Below are positions 1 to 11,232 of a stretch of DNA of 64,000 nt, piece by piece (within the stretch, counting starts at the first letter, position 1; every line of letters starts with the position of its first letter). The notes beneath the pieces are model-generated. The model did no database searches, was not told where the DNA came from, and saw only the letters and a program-made list of their open reading frames with translations. Source of the DNA: Acheta domesticus (Eukaryota; Arthropoda; Insecta; Orthoptera; Gryllidae); the NCBI GenBank assembly GCA_031308135.1, contig JAHLJT010004567.1, forward strand, positions 30,539,602-30,603,601, read 5' to 3'. The translations under genes were made by a program, and so were the position numbers.

Positions 1-1769
1 AAGGGTTCTAATGATCGATGCGGCGACAATTAGTCCTCAGGCGATTGTCTTTTAATATTTTCTTCCCATCATTGCCTTTCATAATTTACTCCACAAGAGA
101 ACATGTAACATCACTCAATTGTTTTCATATTTCACTCAAACCCACGACCCTCTCGAACCAGGTAAGTTCAGTTGTGTATATCGAGCTCCGTATCGGAATT
201 ATTCGTAATAACAAGCAATAATGTATCAGTAATTTTTTATGATGTGCCAATCCACAATAAAAAGTACTTGTATATAAAACACAATTGTTTGGCTTCTCGA
301 TCGTTGGACTTGTGTTGTCACTAAAAAAAATTCCCAACAGAAACACTTTTTGACGCATTTTTGTGTCAGTACAAAATTGTTAGTGTGATGAAGCAATCCA
401 TGTGAGAAACAATTCGCAGCACGTTAAAAACATTATAGTAATTCACAGCGTTTAACCATTGTAGATGCTTTGAAATTCCGCCAAACCCAATTTTTCAAGA
501 ATTCTTCGGAATTTCTCAGAAAGGTGGATGTCTCTGAGTGAAATCAAGCGAGCTACTCGGCATCTCTGTTTGTGCCTTAACCCCTTCTTCCCTGGAAAAT
601 GATTTTTTTTCCTCAACCCCGCAAAAACTCGTTTCTCTAGAATTCTGTTGGAATGTTCTGGAAATATTCGGAAAAAAGTGTCAGTCCCTCACCAGAAATG
701 CTTCACTTCCCCTAATGGTGGTTTGGGAGGGGGGTGTGACTAACTGTGACTGACGGCCTGACACAGAGACATAACGGCTGACCGATAACTCTCATGATGT
801 AGGATTATTAGAAATTAGTGACTAGGTCTCAACTGTTTAATACAGATTCTATACACAGGTGTTTGCGTTAAACGTTCGAGCAAAATCATATTAATCTGAA
901 ATAAGATATCTGGTGATGTTGCCAGAACGAAACAAAGATTTTGTTCATTATACAAGAAATCAATCAATGCTGCATGATGAACTACACGTATGCATTTAAA
1001 AGTGAGTAATGTACGGTATTTTGATGGTATAATACGAGAAGAAATTCCCTGACTACAATGTATTTGTTAATTACAATTTCGAGGAACGAGATCTTCATCT
1101 AAAGTATCTTACCTTTTCCTTTTCTCAGAATCACTGAGGAATCCCTTTGCAATTGCTTATTGAGTTGGCTTATCAGGTTTTCGTTAAATATAGAAATTTT
1201 GCCATTAAGTAGATTTCCCTTTATTCTGTAAACGCAGTTATTCAGAAAATTGATCTTTCATATTTATTTTATTCTTCTTTCTTGCATAGAGAAATAACTT
1301 GGAGTTATTGCTCCATATATTTGTTACTTATTTTTAAAACCAGCATTGATTTATCAGTTACCAGTGGGGATGGCGACTATGTGCTTGGAAATAGGGAAAC
1401 GAACAGTAACTGAACTAGTATTTACTGATGTGCAAAAATATAGAGCACATAATTTGTTTTTATACAACATAACCGTTTTTTTCGTCAGTAAATACTAATT
1501 GAGCACTTGTTTTTCTTCGTTGATTGATTATCACGTAAAACAATGGATGTTTTCACTGAAAAGTAAAGACGTTAATAACATGAGGCAATTAAAATATTAG
1601 GAGGATCTTTCAAATATAAACCAGAACTTCATTTATTTGTCTGGCGTATTTCCGTGATCAGCGCGGCGTTCCCGAGAATCTGTAACGGAAATATAGAGAA
1701 AAAATATCCACGCACATGACACTCATACTCACGTCTATCATTGCAGGATCACTCGAAATAACAAAGTAT
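1..1769. other. AT-rich unique-looking sequence, no gene seen
   Basis: I find no recognisable coding region, RNA gene or repeat here. Reading frames are short and show no familiar motif. A consensus-like splice donor (CAG followed by GTAAGT) lies near 161-169, but no exon with recognisable coding content precedes it, so it is not called. Confidence 0.5.
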
Positions 1770-2080
1770 ACATGTCTATTGCGCAGTGCGAAATTATTCG
1801 TTTTCTCGGCAATGAAGGTGTGAAATTGAATGAAATTTTGAAGAGACTCAGAACATAGTTTGCTCATGCTTTGATGAGTAAAAACCATTTATTCGTTGGA
1901 ACCAGAAGTGTCGAAATGGACGTGATAAAATGAAAAATTATGCTATAATCGGCGTCCGGCAATCAGGGTCAATGAAATAAATATTCAAGCAGTGCGTGAG
2001 CTCGTTGAAGGCAATCGCCGCATTGCACCGGAGGTAGGTGAAAGCGTCCGTACCATTGTATCGGAAGGCGGCTACCGATG
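1770..2080 (+). pseudogene. mariner-like transposase remnant, N-terminal HTH part
   Basis: Translated across two frames, this stretch resembles the N-terminal DNA-binding half of mariner transposases. An early helix-turn-helix stretch (1775-1860) is followed by a segment reading RWNQKCRNGRD (about 1893-1925), the place of the usual YRW...FK.GR motif. A second helix reads NIQAVRELVEGNRRI, then VGESVRTIVSE (about 1979-2066). Internal stops and frame changes show it is dead. Known of the family: these two HTH motifs bind the TIR. Inference: it may belong with the C-terminal piece at 3255-3480, because the gap minus the SINE between them is roughly the missing length of a ~345 aa transposase. However, the sequence between does not look like transposase. 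Confidence 0.6.
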
Positions 2081-2457
2081 GTGATATTTTCAAAAAAATC
2101 AAAGATAGCACGCAAACGTAACAATGTTTTATTGAGTTCACCATAACAATTATTGAACACTTTTAAAACAAAAATATAGGAGTGGCTCTTCTCCAAATTA
2201 AGTGTGCGTCAGACACTTCTTCTCGTGTGTCGCTTGACTCGACTCATGTCCGCACGTCTCCACGGCGCGGCTGCCCCAAGTGCGACAACTGGCACGTTTC
2301 CCCTCCGTGCGTAACTTGCACGGCTGCTGGTCGCACGGCTTCCCTCGTGCGGAGTCGGTTGGCGGTCTGGGTTCCCGATTCTCTGTGTCCAGGCTGGCGC
2401 CCACGCCCCCTTAAGTTGGGGAGGCACAGCCCAAGATCACCTCTCCTCGAGGCTCTC
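2081..2457. other. GC-rich spacer, no gene seen
   Basis: The sequence turns GC-rich from about 2200, with many CpG dinucleotides. Short open frames on both strands look like composition effects. The last 10 bases (2448-2457, CGAGGCTCTC) are the left target-site duplication of the SINE that follows. Confidence 0.5.
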
Positions 2458-3020
2458 TTACCGGAAGAGATGGCTCAGTGCATCAACCTGATCTCACTGC
2501 AGTCCCTCTGACCGGGAGGTCCTAGGTTGGAGTCTCGACGGCGGGCGGCAGGATTCTCGACACTAGCTGGTCACCTAGGTCGAATTCAGTCGGTGCCAGG
2601 AGGAGAATTCTTGCTGCCGGCTGCTCAGATCGGTAGTTTTCCGTGGTTTCTCCGATCAACACCAGGCGAATGCCGGAGCAGTACCCTATCAAACGGGCCA
2701 TGGACCGCGCGCGATCTTTCCTTCCTCTTCCTTGTCCTATCCTCTCCTATTACACACACACTTATACTAACATGCACTACTCTACCACACATGCCGGGAG
2801 ACCGGTCGGGAGGTTACGGCTTGTCCCGGCTGGGGTGGTGTCCCACTGGTGGGAGATACCTAGTTGAGGGGAAACCTCGCTAGTCGACGGTAGGTCGACG
2901 CCAGATCTCGCCATCGAGCGGGGAAAAGATCATCGCCACCTCCCGAGAAAAAACACGCACTACACTTACGGGACTAATGACCAAAGTCGTTGACGCGCCC
3001 GGAAACATCAATCAATCAAT
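2458..3020 (+). mobile_element. SINE-A copy 1, full length with TSD
   Basis: This is a tRNA-derived SINE. It has an A-box-like TGGCTCAGTGC near 2471 and a B-box-like run (GGTTGGAGTC, one change from GGTTCGAGTCC) near 2524. The body contains a conserved TTTCTCCGATCAACACCAGG block and a CA-rich patch, and it ends in an (AATC)n tail. It is flanked by an exact 10 bp duplication, CGAGGCTCTC, at 2448-2457 and 3021-3030, which fixes both ends and shows target-primed insertion. At about 560 bp it is long for a SINE. Ten other copies and one fragment occur in this window. Confidence 0.85.
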
Positions 3021-3254
3021 CGAGGCTCTCCGACTCGCTGGCCAGCGCTCCGCGCCAGCGAGCTCCGTGGCGCGCGGCGTATAACTGCACGCGCGCACCA
3101 GCTTCAAAAATGCTGACCTCAGCAGGTGGCTGGCGGCCGATGGATCGGATAGTGGCTACCGATTCACGATGTTATCCTGCGTGACAACATACGCTTGCAA
3201 TACACTAGTTTTGACTCGTGATGAAATCACAAAATTGCATGGCCACTTCTAGAA

Positions 3255-3480
3255 CACTCACCTTACTGTTCGGACTTGTTCCCATGTGACTACCATATGT
3301 GTGGTTCACTAAAGAAGGCATTAGATGAAGAAAGATTTGAAGAGGTTCGCTGCAGTCAAACACTACGTGCGCAATCTTCTACTTCGGCATCCGTCTTCTT
3401 TTTTTCCATCAAGGGATGAGAAAGTTTCCTATGCGATGTGGAAAATGTATTTCTGATGAGGGAAACTATGTTGTCTTTGT
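3255..3480 (+). pseudogene. mariner-like transposase remnant, C-terminal part
   Basis: The frame around 3270-3300 reads SDLFPCDYHMCGSLKKAL, matching the mariner signature around the third catalytic aspartate (SPDLAPxDYHLF; D codon at 3288-3290). After frame changes it continues to a terminal MRKFPMRCGKCISDEGNYV (about 3415-3473), the usual mariner C-terminal WDKCI...G.Y region. Stops and shifts make it a pseudogene. A SINE-A copy sits immediately downstream. Confidence 0.75.
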
Positions 3481-3560
3481 CATTGGCGTGTGCTCCGAGA
3501 GCCAACATATCATTTCCGCGAGCGATATCTGTGGCTCGCTGCCCACCCTCGTGGTAGCAA

Positions 3561-3853
3561 AGACTGACAGAGGTGGTTCAAGGTATCAACTGATTCCACT
3601 GCAATACCTCTGATCGGGAGGTCCTGGGGTTCGAGTCCCGACGGTGGCAAGATTTTCGTCACTAGCTAAGTAGCTACGTCGAGTTCTGTTGGTTGTCTGG
3701 AGGAGAATTCTAGAGGCTGGCTGTTCTCATCGGCAGTTTTTCTGTAGTTTCTTCAATCAATATCAGGTCAATGCCGGAATAGTACTCTAAGAAACGGCCC
3801 ACGGACCGCGCGCAATCTTTCCTTCCTCTTCCTTGTCCTATCCTCACCCATTA

Positions 3854-3904
<51 letters not shown>

Positions 3905-4152
3905 ACATGCACTACACTACCACACATGTCGGGAGACCGGTTGGGAACTTAAAGCTTATACCGGCTGGGGTGGTACCCCGCTGGTGGGAGTACCTGGTTG
4001 AGGAAAAACCCCGCTCGCCGACGGAAAGTCGCCAGATCTCACCATCCAGCAGGGAAAATCGCCGTCACCTCCCGAGAAATAAACGTGCACTGCACTTACG
4101 GGACCAATAACCTTAGCCGTTGACTCTCTCAGAATCACTCATTAGTCAATCG
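3561..4152 (+). mobile_element. SINE-A copy 2
   Basis: It carries the B box GGTTCGAGTCC at about 3629, the conserved body and the 3' region (conserved CACCTCCCGAGAAA). The internal CA tract is expanded to about 25 repeats (3849-3902). The (AATC) tail is decayed. The A-box region is diverged. Confidence 0.8.
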
Positions 4153-5039
4153 ATCTTACCCATGCACCCTGAGAACTCACTGCTATTGGCGTGGGCTCCA
4201 AGAGTAACTTTAAAATAGTCAGCGATGCTCAAGTCAGACATGGGCCAGCTGATCACCACTCAACTCTTCCCCAGAAATTAAATATCTTTCTGAACAACAC
4301 ACTTTCATTATCTATGCTCCAGTACATCCAGAACTTATGAAAATATTCAGAAACTCTCCACGGCCCATCCACAATAGCTTCGTGGATCTGCTAATAAGGT
4401 CTATTTACTTCGACCTCTCAAAGATATCTGATTATTTATTTTTAAGTTCTCCAACAACTTCTTCTGTTGCTAAGCGGTACATGAGACTACGTTACCCAAG
4501 ACCCATCTCATCATTTCCACGAGCGGTAAACGGGGCTCGCTTCCCGCCCACGTGGTAGCAAAGTGAGCGTTCCTGCCCCTCCCACCACCCACCGCGCCCC
4601 TTCCTCTGCGCACCCTGCGCTGATGAGAGAAATTCTAGGAACTGCATTCATTCAGCAGCTCTGCCGCGCTCCCTCTCACGCGCGCGGCCGCGGTCGGCGA
4701 GGTAGTTACAGCGTCGGCGGTCGGGGCGGCTTTCGCGGGCGACTAGGTCTTTTCAGCGATCGCGATCACGCCCGCCGGGGATGAGCAAGCGCTCGTCGCG
4801 CCCCAAGCGGACGTGCCTCTCAACGACGCCCTCGCCCGCAAACGTTGCTGCACAAGGCAGACCTCTCGCCGCTTTGGGAGGAGCGTGTCTAAAACAGGGC
4901 CTATCAATTGTCCAATTTAACTGGATATACCTCAGGGTGCAAGGATAAAGGTGATAGTATAGCCTGGTGCGTGTTTGTTAACTTCTCAAGATAAAATTTG
5001 GGTGTTTTTGTGGAAAACTGGAAATACGCGGAATCAAGT
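4153..5039. other. spacer with GC-rich patch 4560-4870
   Basis: No gene is recognisable. 4186-4210 and 4505-4562 resemble 3484-3505 and 3507-3561 (see findings). 4560-4870 is GC- and CpG-rich, with a palindromic GCGATCGCGATC core near 4757. Open frames in it carry no familiar domain. Confidence 0.45.
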
Positions 5040-5355
5040 ATTTTTTTCTCGTATACGTATACGTGTAGTATATTTACTACAGAGAAAGTCATGTAAATGT
5101 GAACAAAATATATTTCGAGATTATTTGGGAGTACAGATTTTAGGATCCTCTGGTACCGAAAAAGTGGTTTCTTTCAAAACCTATGTTCGTCCATCCATCT
5201 CTATCCGTCCGTGAACAACACTAGTGCCGAAACTACTTCGTAGGAAAGGAATTCCTACTTCGTAGGAATATTCCCGGGTCAATCTAAACTGGCTTGAAGC
5301 ACTACGATTTTGAGAAAAAATATTTAAATCTAGGAGTACTTCAAATGCTTAGACA
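5040..5355 (-). mobile_element. GGAC-TIR family fragment
   Basis: Reverse-orientation fragment of a repeat seen around ten times here. It has the terminal TCGTATACGTATACG palindrome-like end, an AGAGAAAGTCATGTAA block, the GTACCGAAAAAGTGG block, and a decayed (CGTC)n tract near 5190-5212. The AAAATATTTAAATCTAGGAG segment corresponds to 17770-17800 of the longest copy. Confidence 0.55.
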
Positions 5356-6099
5356 CATGGGGAACACATCACAGTTAGAATAGGAAATTAAATAGTACGA
5401 GTAGTTTTCCTCAACTTGGTCTATTTTGTAGTATCACTATTGTATTGGCAATACATGTTCATGAAAGAATCTTGGTTGTGTAAAGCAAAAACATAAGTGA
5501 GGCTTTTTCCACTGATCGTGCCTACTTGATGACATGCGAGCCCTAGCCTAGCCCCTGTGTCTTTTCAATAAAGTTTACATTAGTTTTTTTTTTATTTCTG
5601 CAACAGGGTCAAACAGAGCGCATGAAAAACATTTCGCATGACAGCGAAATGAAGACACAGATATGATCTCTATTTACATTATGTTTACTCACAAGATTTC
5701 TACAACTGTGTACAGCTCTGGGGTTATGTTCGCTATCTACCTCCCTTAATCCCAGGCACTCTGCTCCCCTCCGTTAATCCCCGCGTTTGTATTCTAAAAA
5801 ACAGGTTTCAGATTTTTTCTAAGTTTTTTTTAATTTTGGTGTTTATTCGCTCATGAGAATCAATGTGTTTCTCTTTGTTGAGCCCTGATTTTTGGAATAT
5901 AACGCGGGGATGATTTTTTTCTAAGACTCTAAATCTATTCTTAAATTTTGGAAAGGGTTTTAGATTTTTTAATTTATTCTGAGATTGATTCTGGGTGGGC
6001 GCTGCTAGATTTAGTCTAAAGAAAGCAGCGCCCACGCCCACAGAGCAGCCTAAAATTCGGGAATAGAGCATTTAATTAGCCTGAAATTAGCCTAAAATT
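5356..6099. other. AT-rich spacer with a perfect 12 bp hairpin
   Basis: No coding content is recognised. Two exact inverted arms, GTGGGCGCTGCT at 5995-6006 and AGCAGCGCCCAC at 6024-6035, form a hairpin with a 17 nt loop. The motif GGGCGCTGCT recurs at about 6130 inside the next repeat fragment, so the hairpin may be repeat-derived. Confidence 0.5.
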
Positions 6100-6235
6100 T
6101 TGGATATGGTTTGGTTGAGATTGGTTTTTGGGCGCTGCTGGCTTTAGATGGCTCCGAATAGCTAGCCGAGACCAAAGAAAATAGTAAACTAAGACGGGAA
6201 AATCTCCGCTGTTCTGTAGCACCACTAGTTTTAAT
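6100..6235 (-). mobile_element. GGAC-TIR family fragment
   Basis: The reverse complement matches the block at 16558-16690 and 26501-26640. Shared features are CACCACTAGTTT at the outer side, a GGGAAAATCT / AAAGAAAATAG run and GCTAGCCGAGACC. Only the portion near the 5' end is present. Confidence 0.6.
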
Positions 6236-6749
6236 AATAACAATTTCTAACCAAAACCGTATTCTCCGTGTATTCAGAAGCAATAAATAAATTATATTAT
6301 TATAGAATTTCCACGCACAAATCAGGTAGTAGTGGTTTCTCTCCTAAAGGCGAGTTACATTTCGCAGAGTCGAGAATCATAATGGATAAACCGAAAACAA
6401 ATACAATGTTTTATAATGCCAAAAACATTTCTAGATTCATTAATTCTCACTGATGATTCTATTCGTGTTTATGAGTCTTTTACTTTGTCACTTACCCAAA
6501 ACACGTCACTGTATCACGAGAATATTTTCCTTTCGAAAGAAACTACTTCAAAATTTGAACATATTCACTTAAATTTGATTAAAACGCCCATAAGGCAAGG
6601 TTTTTCATACAATGCATTTATTACAGCAGACCGAAAATCTCAAAAAACTAAATGAGTTGGTTTGATTTTGTGCTTTTCGAGGTTCAAAGCACTGTGTATT
6701 CTAAAATTGAATCAGTCATTGACAAATCGTTCCAAATTGGTAGATGCAT
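6236..6749. other. AT-rich spacer, nothing recognised
   Basis: Short overlapping frames on the plus strand have no familiar motif and the base composition is that of the surrounding non-coding DNA. Confidence 0.5.
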
Positions 6750-7110
6750 TCACTCGGCACGCTGTGACGTGGCGAAAGAAAACAGAAGCGCGTCTCGTGA
6801 TTTGGCGCTCGCGACGCCTCCAGCGGCGGCCGGCGGCAACAAAGAGGGCGGCGGCGAGCAGCGCAAACAGACGGGCGCCGAAATGGTGGGCGGCGGCGGC
6901 GGCGGCGGCGGCGGGCGCAAATTGACAATCATTCGAATGGCGGCGCCGAATGAATAGGAGCTCGCGCTGTTCACATGGGCAAGTAAACAAGCGACGAGAG
7001 CGCCGCGCCCAATTACCTGCCGAACTGTGTGCGCGCGCGCGCCCGCTCTACCGCCGCCGCCGCCGCCGCGCCACGCCGTCGTCGTTTTGCCGCTGCCTCA
7101 GTCCACTTGG
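6750..7110. promoter_or_regulatory. CpG island with (GGC)n run
   Basis: About 360 bp are sharply GC- and CpG-rich against an AT-rich background. A TGACGTGG CRE-like site lies near 6765, a nine-repeat GGC run at about 6890-6914, and a GCGCGC run near 7029-7041. Islands like this often mark promoters or first exons. I see no TATA box, convincing coding exon or named gene, so the promoter role is inference. Overlapping open frames in four phases reflect the triplet-rich composition. Confidence 0.4.
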
Positions 7111-8619
7111 CGACGACCCAACAGCAAATCTTTCTCGTCATTAATGTACAGTTTATTCTTCACATTTTTTTCTTCTCTGCTTCCTCATCATCCTGCATTT
7201 GTGTCTTCTTTTATTTTCATTGCCTCTTTCTGCTATTCATTGCGATGCAGTAAATGTTATTGTCCGGTATTGACAAGGCTCCATCAGAAAAGCGGAAGAA
7301 ATGTTTCGGGTTCGTTGAAAAGTTTTAAGTTCCTAAACAACCGGTTATTATACTCGCATGAAATATAATTATATCGTTCAGAGACATTCATTACTTAGTG
7401 GTTGGCACATCTAATTTATCGTGCATTGAATTCTTTTATTTTTCTTCCTTCATACACATATGAAGATTAGCTGATTATTAGTCTACAGACATAGATGAAC
7501 GTGTATCGTTCTCTTTCTTTTAGTATTAGTCCAACCTTCTCAATTTTCTTAATTAATCAAAGAATCTCTTCAGTGTCTACCCCCTTGCGTCATGACGTTT
7601 TGCGTTCTCATGTCAGCAACAAAAAATGTTAATGCAAGTACAAACGAAAGAAGTGAATCGTTTGTTTTAGAAAGGTCACAAGTCGTATTGGTTTGGAAAT
7701 TAAAGTTTTGTTAGGAAATATATTTGTTTGGGGGTTAACTCATTGTGTTTAGGAAAGGCACATTGCTAACTCGAACGTAAATTACCTATTAAGCAATATT
7801 TCTCTCGGAGAGATCATAGTTTTCTGTTAACTGTTCTTTTGGAAGTATCTAAAGTGTTTCTAAAAACGACTGTATACTTATGAAATAAGAAATTATTATA
7901 AAAGAGATTTCAAAAGGTAAGATTATTGAAATTATTGCTGATAATAGTATCTCTACGTTGAATAAATAGCCTCTGTATTTAATTATGTAACCCGTAGTGA
8001 ATAACGGAAACGAAAGGAAAAGATAGAAAGAAAGAAAGTTTTTAAATTTACTGGGTTATATTTTCTACTTCTGAACTGGTAAATGGAGAAAGGAAATATT
8101 ATCAAATAAAGAAACAGTCTTTCTTGAACACTGTTAGAAAATGATCCGGCTACAACACAAAATTATGCAGTCATTCATTTTAAAAGTAAAAGAGACTAAT
8201 TCCATGATTTTCATTATATTTCTACACGTATTGTTTTGTAAAGTTTTTACTATTTTAACTAACACTGTTTATGTGTGTAGTTTATGAAAGTCACTAGTTT
8301 CAGAAAAAAACTATAGAATATCTTTTTCATTTCAAAAAAAATATTTGCTCGTTCGACACAACTGACTTTCGAATTGTTTTGACTTACTTACATTACTTAA
8401 TATATCAATGAATTTAATATAATGTAATCAAAACCTCAGCATCTATCTGCGTAAGAACAATTTTTTGGCTACATTTATTTGAATATCGTTTAACAACTGC
8501 TATTTTATAATTGAACCGTTCGTATGTAGAAATTGAGATCTTATTAGCTGTAAATTTGAGAGTAATTATTTTACTTGACGCTATGTTAGGGCTGTAATAA
8601 AAATCCTAGAGACGTCTCT
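7111..8619. other. AT-rich spacer, nothing recognised
   Basis: Low-GC sequence with many stops in all frames. There are no tandem repeats beyond short A/T runs, and no element shared with the rest of the window. Confidence 0.55.
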
Positions 8620-8900
8620 CTCATTGCATTTCTTGTTGAGCAAACACGCCATTTTTCCCACTCGCGGTTCCTAGAAGCGAGCTGCCGTCGAAGCAGCACC
8701 GCGGGCGCGCCATCTTCCAAAGAGCAGCTCTTGCGCGCGCCCGTCGCTCGCCACCGTCATCGCCTCGCGAACTCATGTCCCGCCACTCAATCCACTCACC
8801 TCCGGTCCCCCCTTTCCCTCCCCTTCCACCGACTGCCACGCCGTTTCCGACCCTCGCCTTCGCCCCGTCCTCAGCGCTTCCGCCGTCCCCCGCCAACACC
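8620..8900. promoter_or_regulatory. CpG island, candidate promoter
   Basis: An abrupt change from AT-rich to GC/CpG-rich sequence. Two YY1-like GCCATNTT sites (CGCCATTTTT near 8648, CGCCATCTTCC near 8709) and GCGCGCCC runs lie close together. Such clustered sites at an island edge are typical of TATA-less promoters. Orientation and target are unknown. Confidence 0.35.
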
Positions 8901-9156
8901 GTCCTCCCCCCCGCCCCCGCCTGAATCCAACCCCACTGCCACTACCGCCACACTCCCCCACCACTACCACCACCCTCCCCTCACCGCCCCGGCCATGGCC
9001 ACCGCCCCCGCCCCAGCCTCCGCCCTCGCCACCGTCCCCGCCACTACCACCGCCTCCTCCTACGCCCCCGCCCCCGCCCCCGCCACTGCCGCCGCCACCG
9101 CCACCGCCACCGCCACCGCCACCGCCGCCGCCACCGCCACCGCCACCGCCACCGCC

Positions 9157-9217
<61 letters not shown>

Positions 9218-9600
9218 CCGCCACCGCCGCCGCCACCGCCACAGCCTCCGCCCTCGCCACGGCCACCGCCACCTCCACCGCCACCGCCTCCTCCTCCGCC
9301 ACCACCACCGCCCCCGCCACCACCACCGCCCCCGCCACCACCACCGCCCCCGCCACCACCACCGCCCCCGCCACCGCCACCACCATCGCCTCCACCATCG
9401 CCACCGCCACCGCCACAGTCTCCGCCTCCGCCTCCGCCCTCGCCTCCGCCACCGACTCCGCCTCCTCCTCATCCGCCACCGCAACCACCATCGCCTCCGC
9501 TTCCGCCTCCGCCAGTGCCATTGCCTCCACCACCACCACCACCACTGCCGCCGCCACCTCCACCTCCACCGCCGCACCGCCACCACCGCCGCCGCCTCGC
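8901..9600. repeat. (CCGCCA)n/(CCGCCG)n triplet-rich array
   Basis: About 700 bp are built of CCN triplets, mostly GCC and ACC in a loose hexanucleotide pattern, with a pure GCC block near 9166-9235. A 333-codon plus-strand frame (8731-9732, Pro/Ala/Thr/Ser-rich) and long minus-strand frames (Arg-Trp or Ala-Val alternation) are open simply because the repeat lacks T/A-rich stop codons. I do not call them genes. The sequence could form stable G-rich secondary structure on the complementary strand. Confidence 0.8.
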
Positions 9601-10274
9601 CGCCACCCGGCGCTAATGGCCGGGATCGATCACTCCGCCGGCGGAGGAGGTTGCGAAGGCGGCGGGGGAGGCGACAGAGAGGAAACAACGCCGCTGCCAC
9701 TCGTGGCCGCGTGGATGGCGGCGGGGCTGTAGGTGGCGACGCGGGTGGGGCCCCAAGTTGCACGAGTGATTAAACCAGGGAAAGCCGCCTCGAAATCCAA
9801 TTTCTATTACAAAGTATTGAGTGAAACAATTTCTTTCAACTTTCTGTGGAGCATTATCCAGCGTATTCTTAAGAAGGCTTAATTCCGTTTTGTTAGGATT
9901 TAATTCTTCATATTAACACGTCCTTTCTCCCTCATAAACTTGATACAACAGCACATACTTTCTTATATTATTTGTAAAGGTTATATAATCGTATAACATT
10001 GGAACTTGAATTTCACAAATACACCTCCTACGTTTTCTTGAAAATATCTTCACCAAATGGATCTCAAGAGATTCGAAAAACATAATTTTTTTCATTTTCC
10101 AAAATCCAAAAGTTTTAATGGCTATGTTGCTTCTACCGAAGAAGTCAGTGTATTATGCCATTTAGTGTAATCCATCAAACCATTTAAACCTTTTCAAATC
10201 TGGCAACTCCCACAAACCGCATCAATAGTTGCTTGACTTGCTACCCCTTGCCCCCCAAAAAAACTCAGAATTCC
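9601..10274. other. end of GC block, then AT-rich spacer
   Basis: 9601-9755 remains GC-rich (GGC runs near 9640-9730). From 9770 the sequence is AT-rich with no recognisable coding or repeat content. Confidence 0.45.
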
Positions 10275-10722
10275 TCCAATCGGCTTAGATTGCTCATCGC
10301 AACGATTGCCGCTACACAGTCTGTGACCAGAACGACCTAGGGTTCGAATCTGGACGCTGGCAGATTTTCGACACCCGCTATGTAACTAGGTAGAATTCAG
10401 CCGCTATCTGGTGGAGAATGCTAACAGCCGACTGTTCTGAATGATAGTGTTCGGATCAATACCATGCAATTTCCGGAGAAATACCTTAACAATCGGACCA
10501 CGGTCCTCGCGGATCTTTCCTTACTTATCCGTGTCACGTCCTCTTAGATACACACACACTCACATGCACTAAACACATTGAGGAAACCACACGGTAGCTT
10601 ACAGTTTGTCCAGGTTGCGCCAGTGCCTCACATTCCAAATATACAAGGAGTAAGGTAAACCCGCAAGCCTGCGTGCAGGACGGCTCCAAATGTCACGCTT
10701 TGGAAGGAAGATGACATCGCAT
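10275..10722 (+). mobile_element. SINE-A copy 3, diverged
   Basis: It keeps GGTTCGAATCTGGACG as B box (about 10333), AGATTTTCGACACCCGCT and the GCGGATCTTTCC-like block. It ends near an ACTTGATTGATGG stretch. It meets a reverse-oriented copy tail to tail, with no clear spacer. Confidence 0.6.
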
Positions 10723-11232
10723 TACTTGATTGATGGGTTATTTCGTGTTTCGTGGCGCGTCAACTGCTAAAATCATTAGTTCGATTTATGAAATGCATGA
10801 TTCGTCCTCGACAGGAGGCGGTGATCTTCTCCCGGTGAATAGTGAGATCCAGCACCGACCTACACGTCGGCTAGCGGTACTTTCCCCAACCAGCTACCTC
10901 CCAACATCGGTGCCCCGTCCCAGCTGGAAAAAGTTGTATGTTCCCAAATTGTCTCTCGATAAGTGTGATAGAGTAATACTTGTGTGTGTGTGTAAGTAAT
11001 GTTAGGACAAGAAAGGAAAGGAAAAATCGCGCGCTGTGCTTGCCTCACCAGTAAGGAAACTGCTTCGGCATTCGCCTGGTTTTGATAAGAAAAAACATGA
11101 AAATTTAGCGATCAGAGCTGCCAGCCGCTATATTTCTCCTTCAAAAAGCGGCTGAATTCGACCTAGCTGTGTAGCTAGTGTCGAAAATCCTGGGACCGTC
11201 TGGATTTGGCCCTTGGACCTCCCTGTCAGAGG
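10723..11232 (-). mobile_element. SINE-A copy 4, reverse orientation
   Basis: The reverse complement matches SINE-A from its tail (TTGATTGATGG at 10727) through GGCGCGTCAACTGCTAAAAT, the GTGTGTGT tract, the TTCGACCTAGCTGTGTAGCT block and the B-box area (11185-11232). Decay is heavy. Frames here are shadows of the repeat. Confidence 0.65.

Noticed and set aside
160..170. Splice donor CAG|GTAAGT as evidence of a host exon
   Set aside because: A single consensus donor is expected by chance in 64 kb and no coding content precedes it.
8731..9732. 333-codon Pro/Ala/Thr-rich frame, and long minus-strand Arg-Trp / Ala-Val frames at 9044-9763
   Set aside because: They are open in several phases because the DNA is a CCN triplet array. 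No domain, no start context and no splice evidence.
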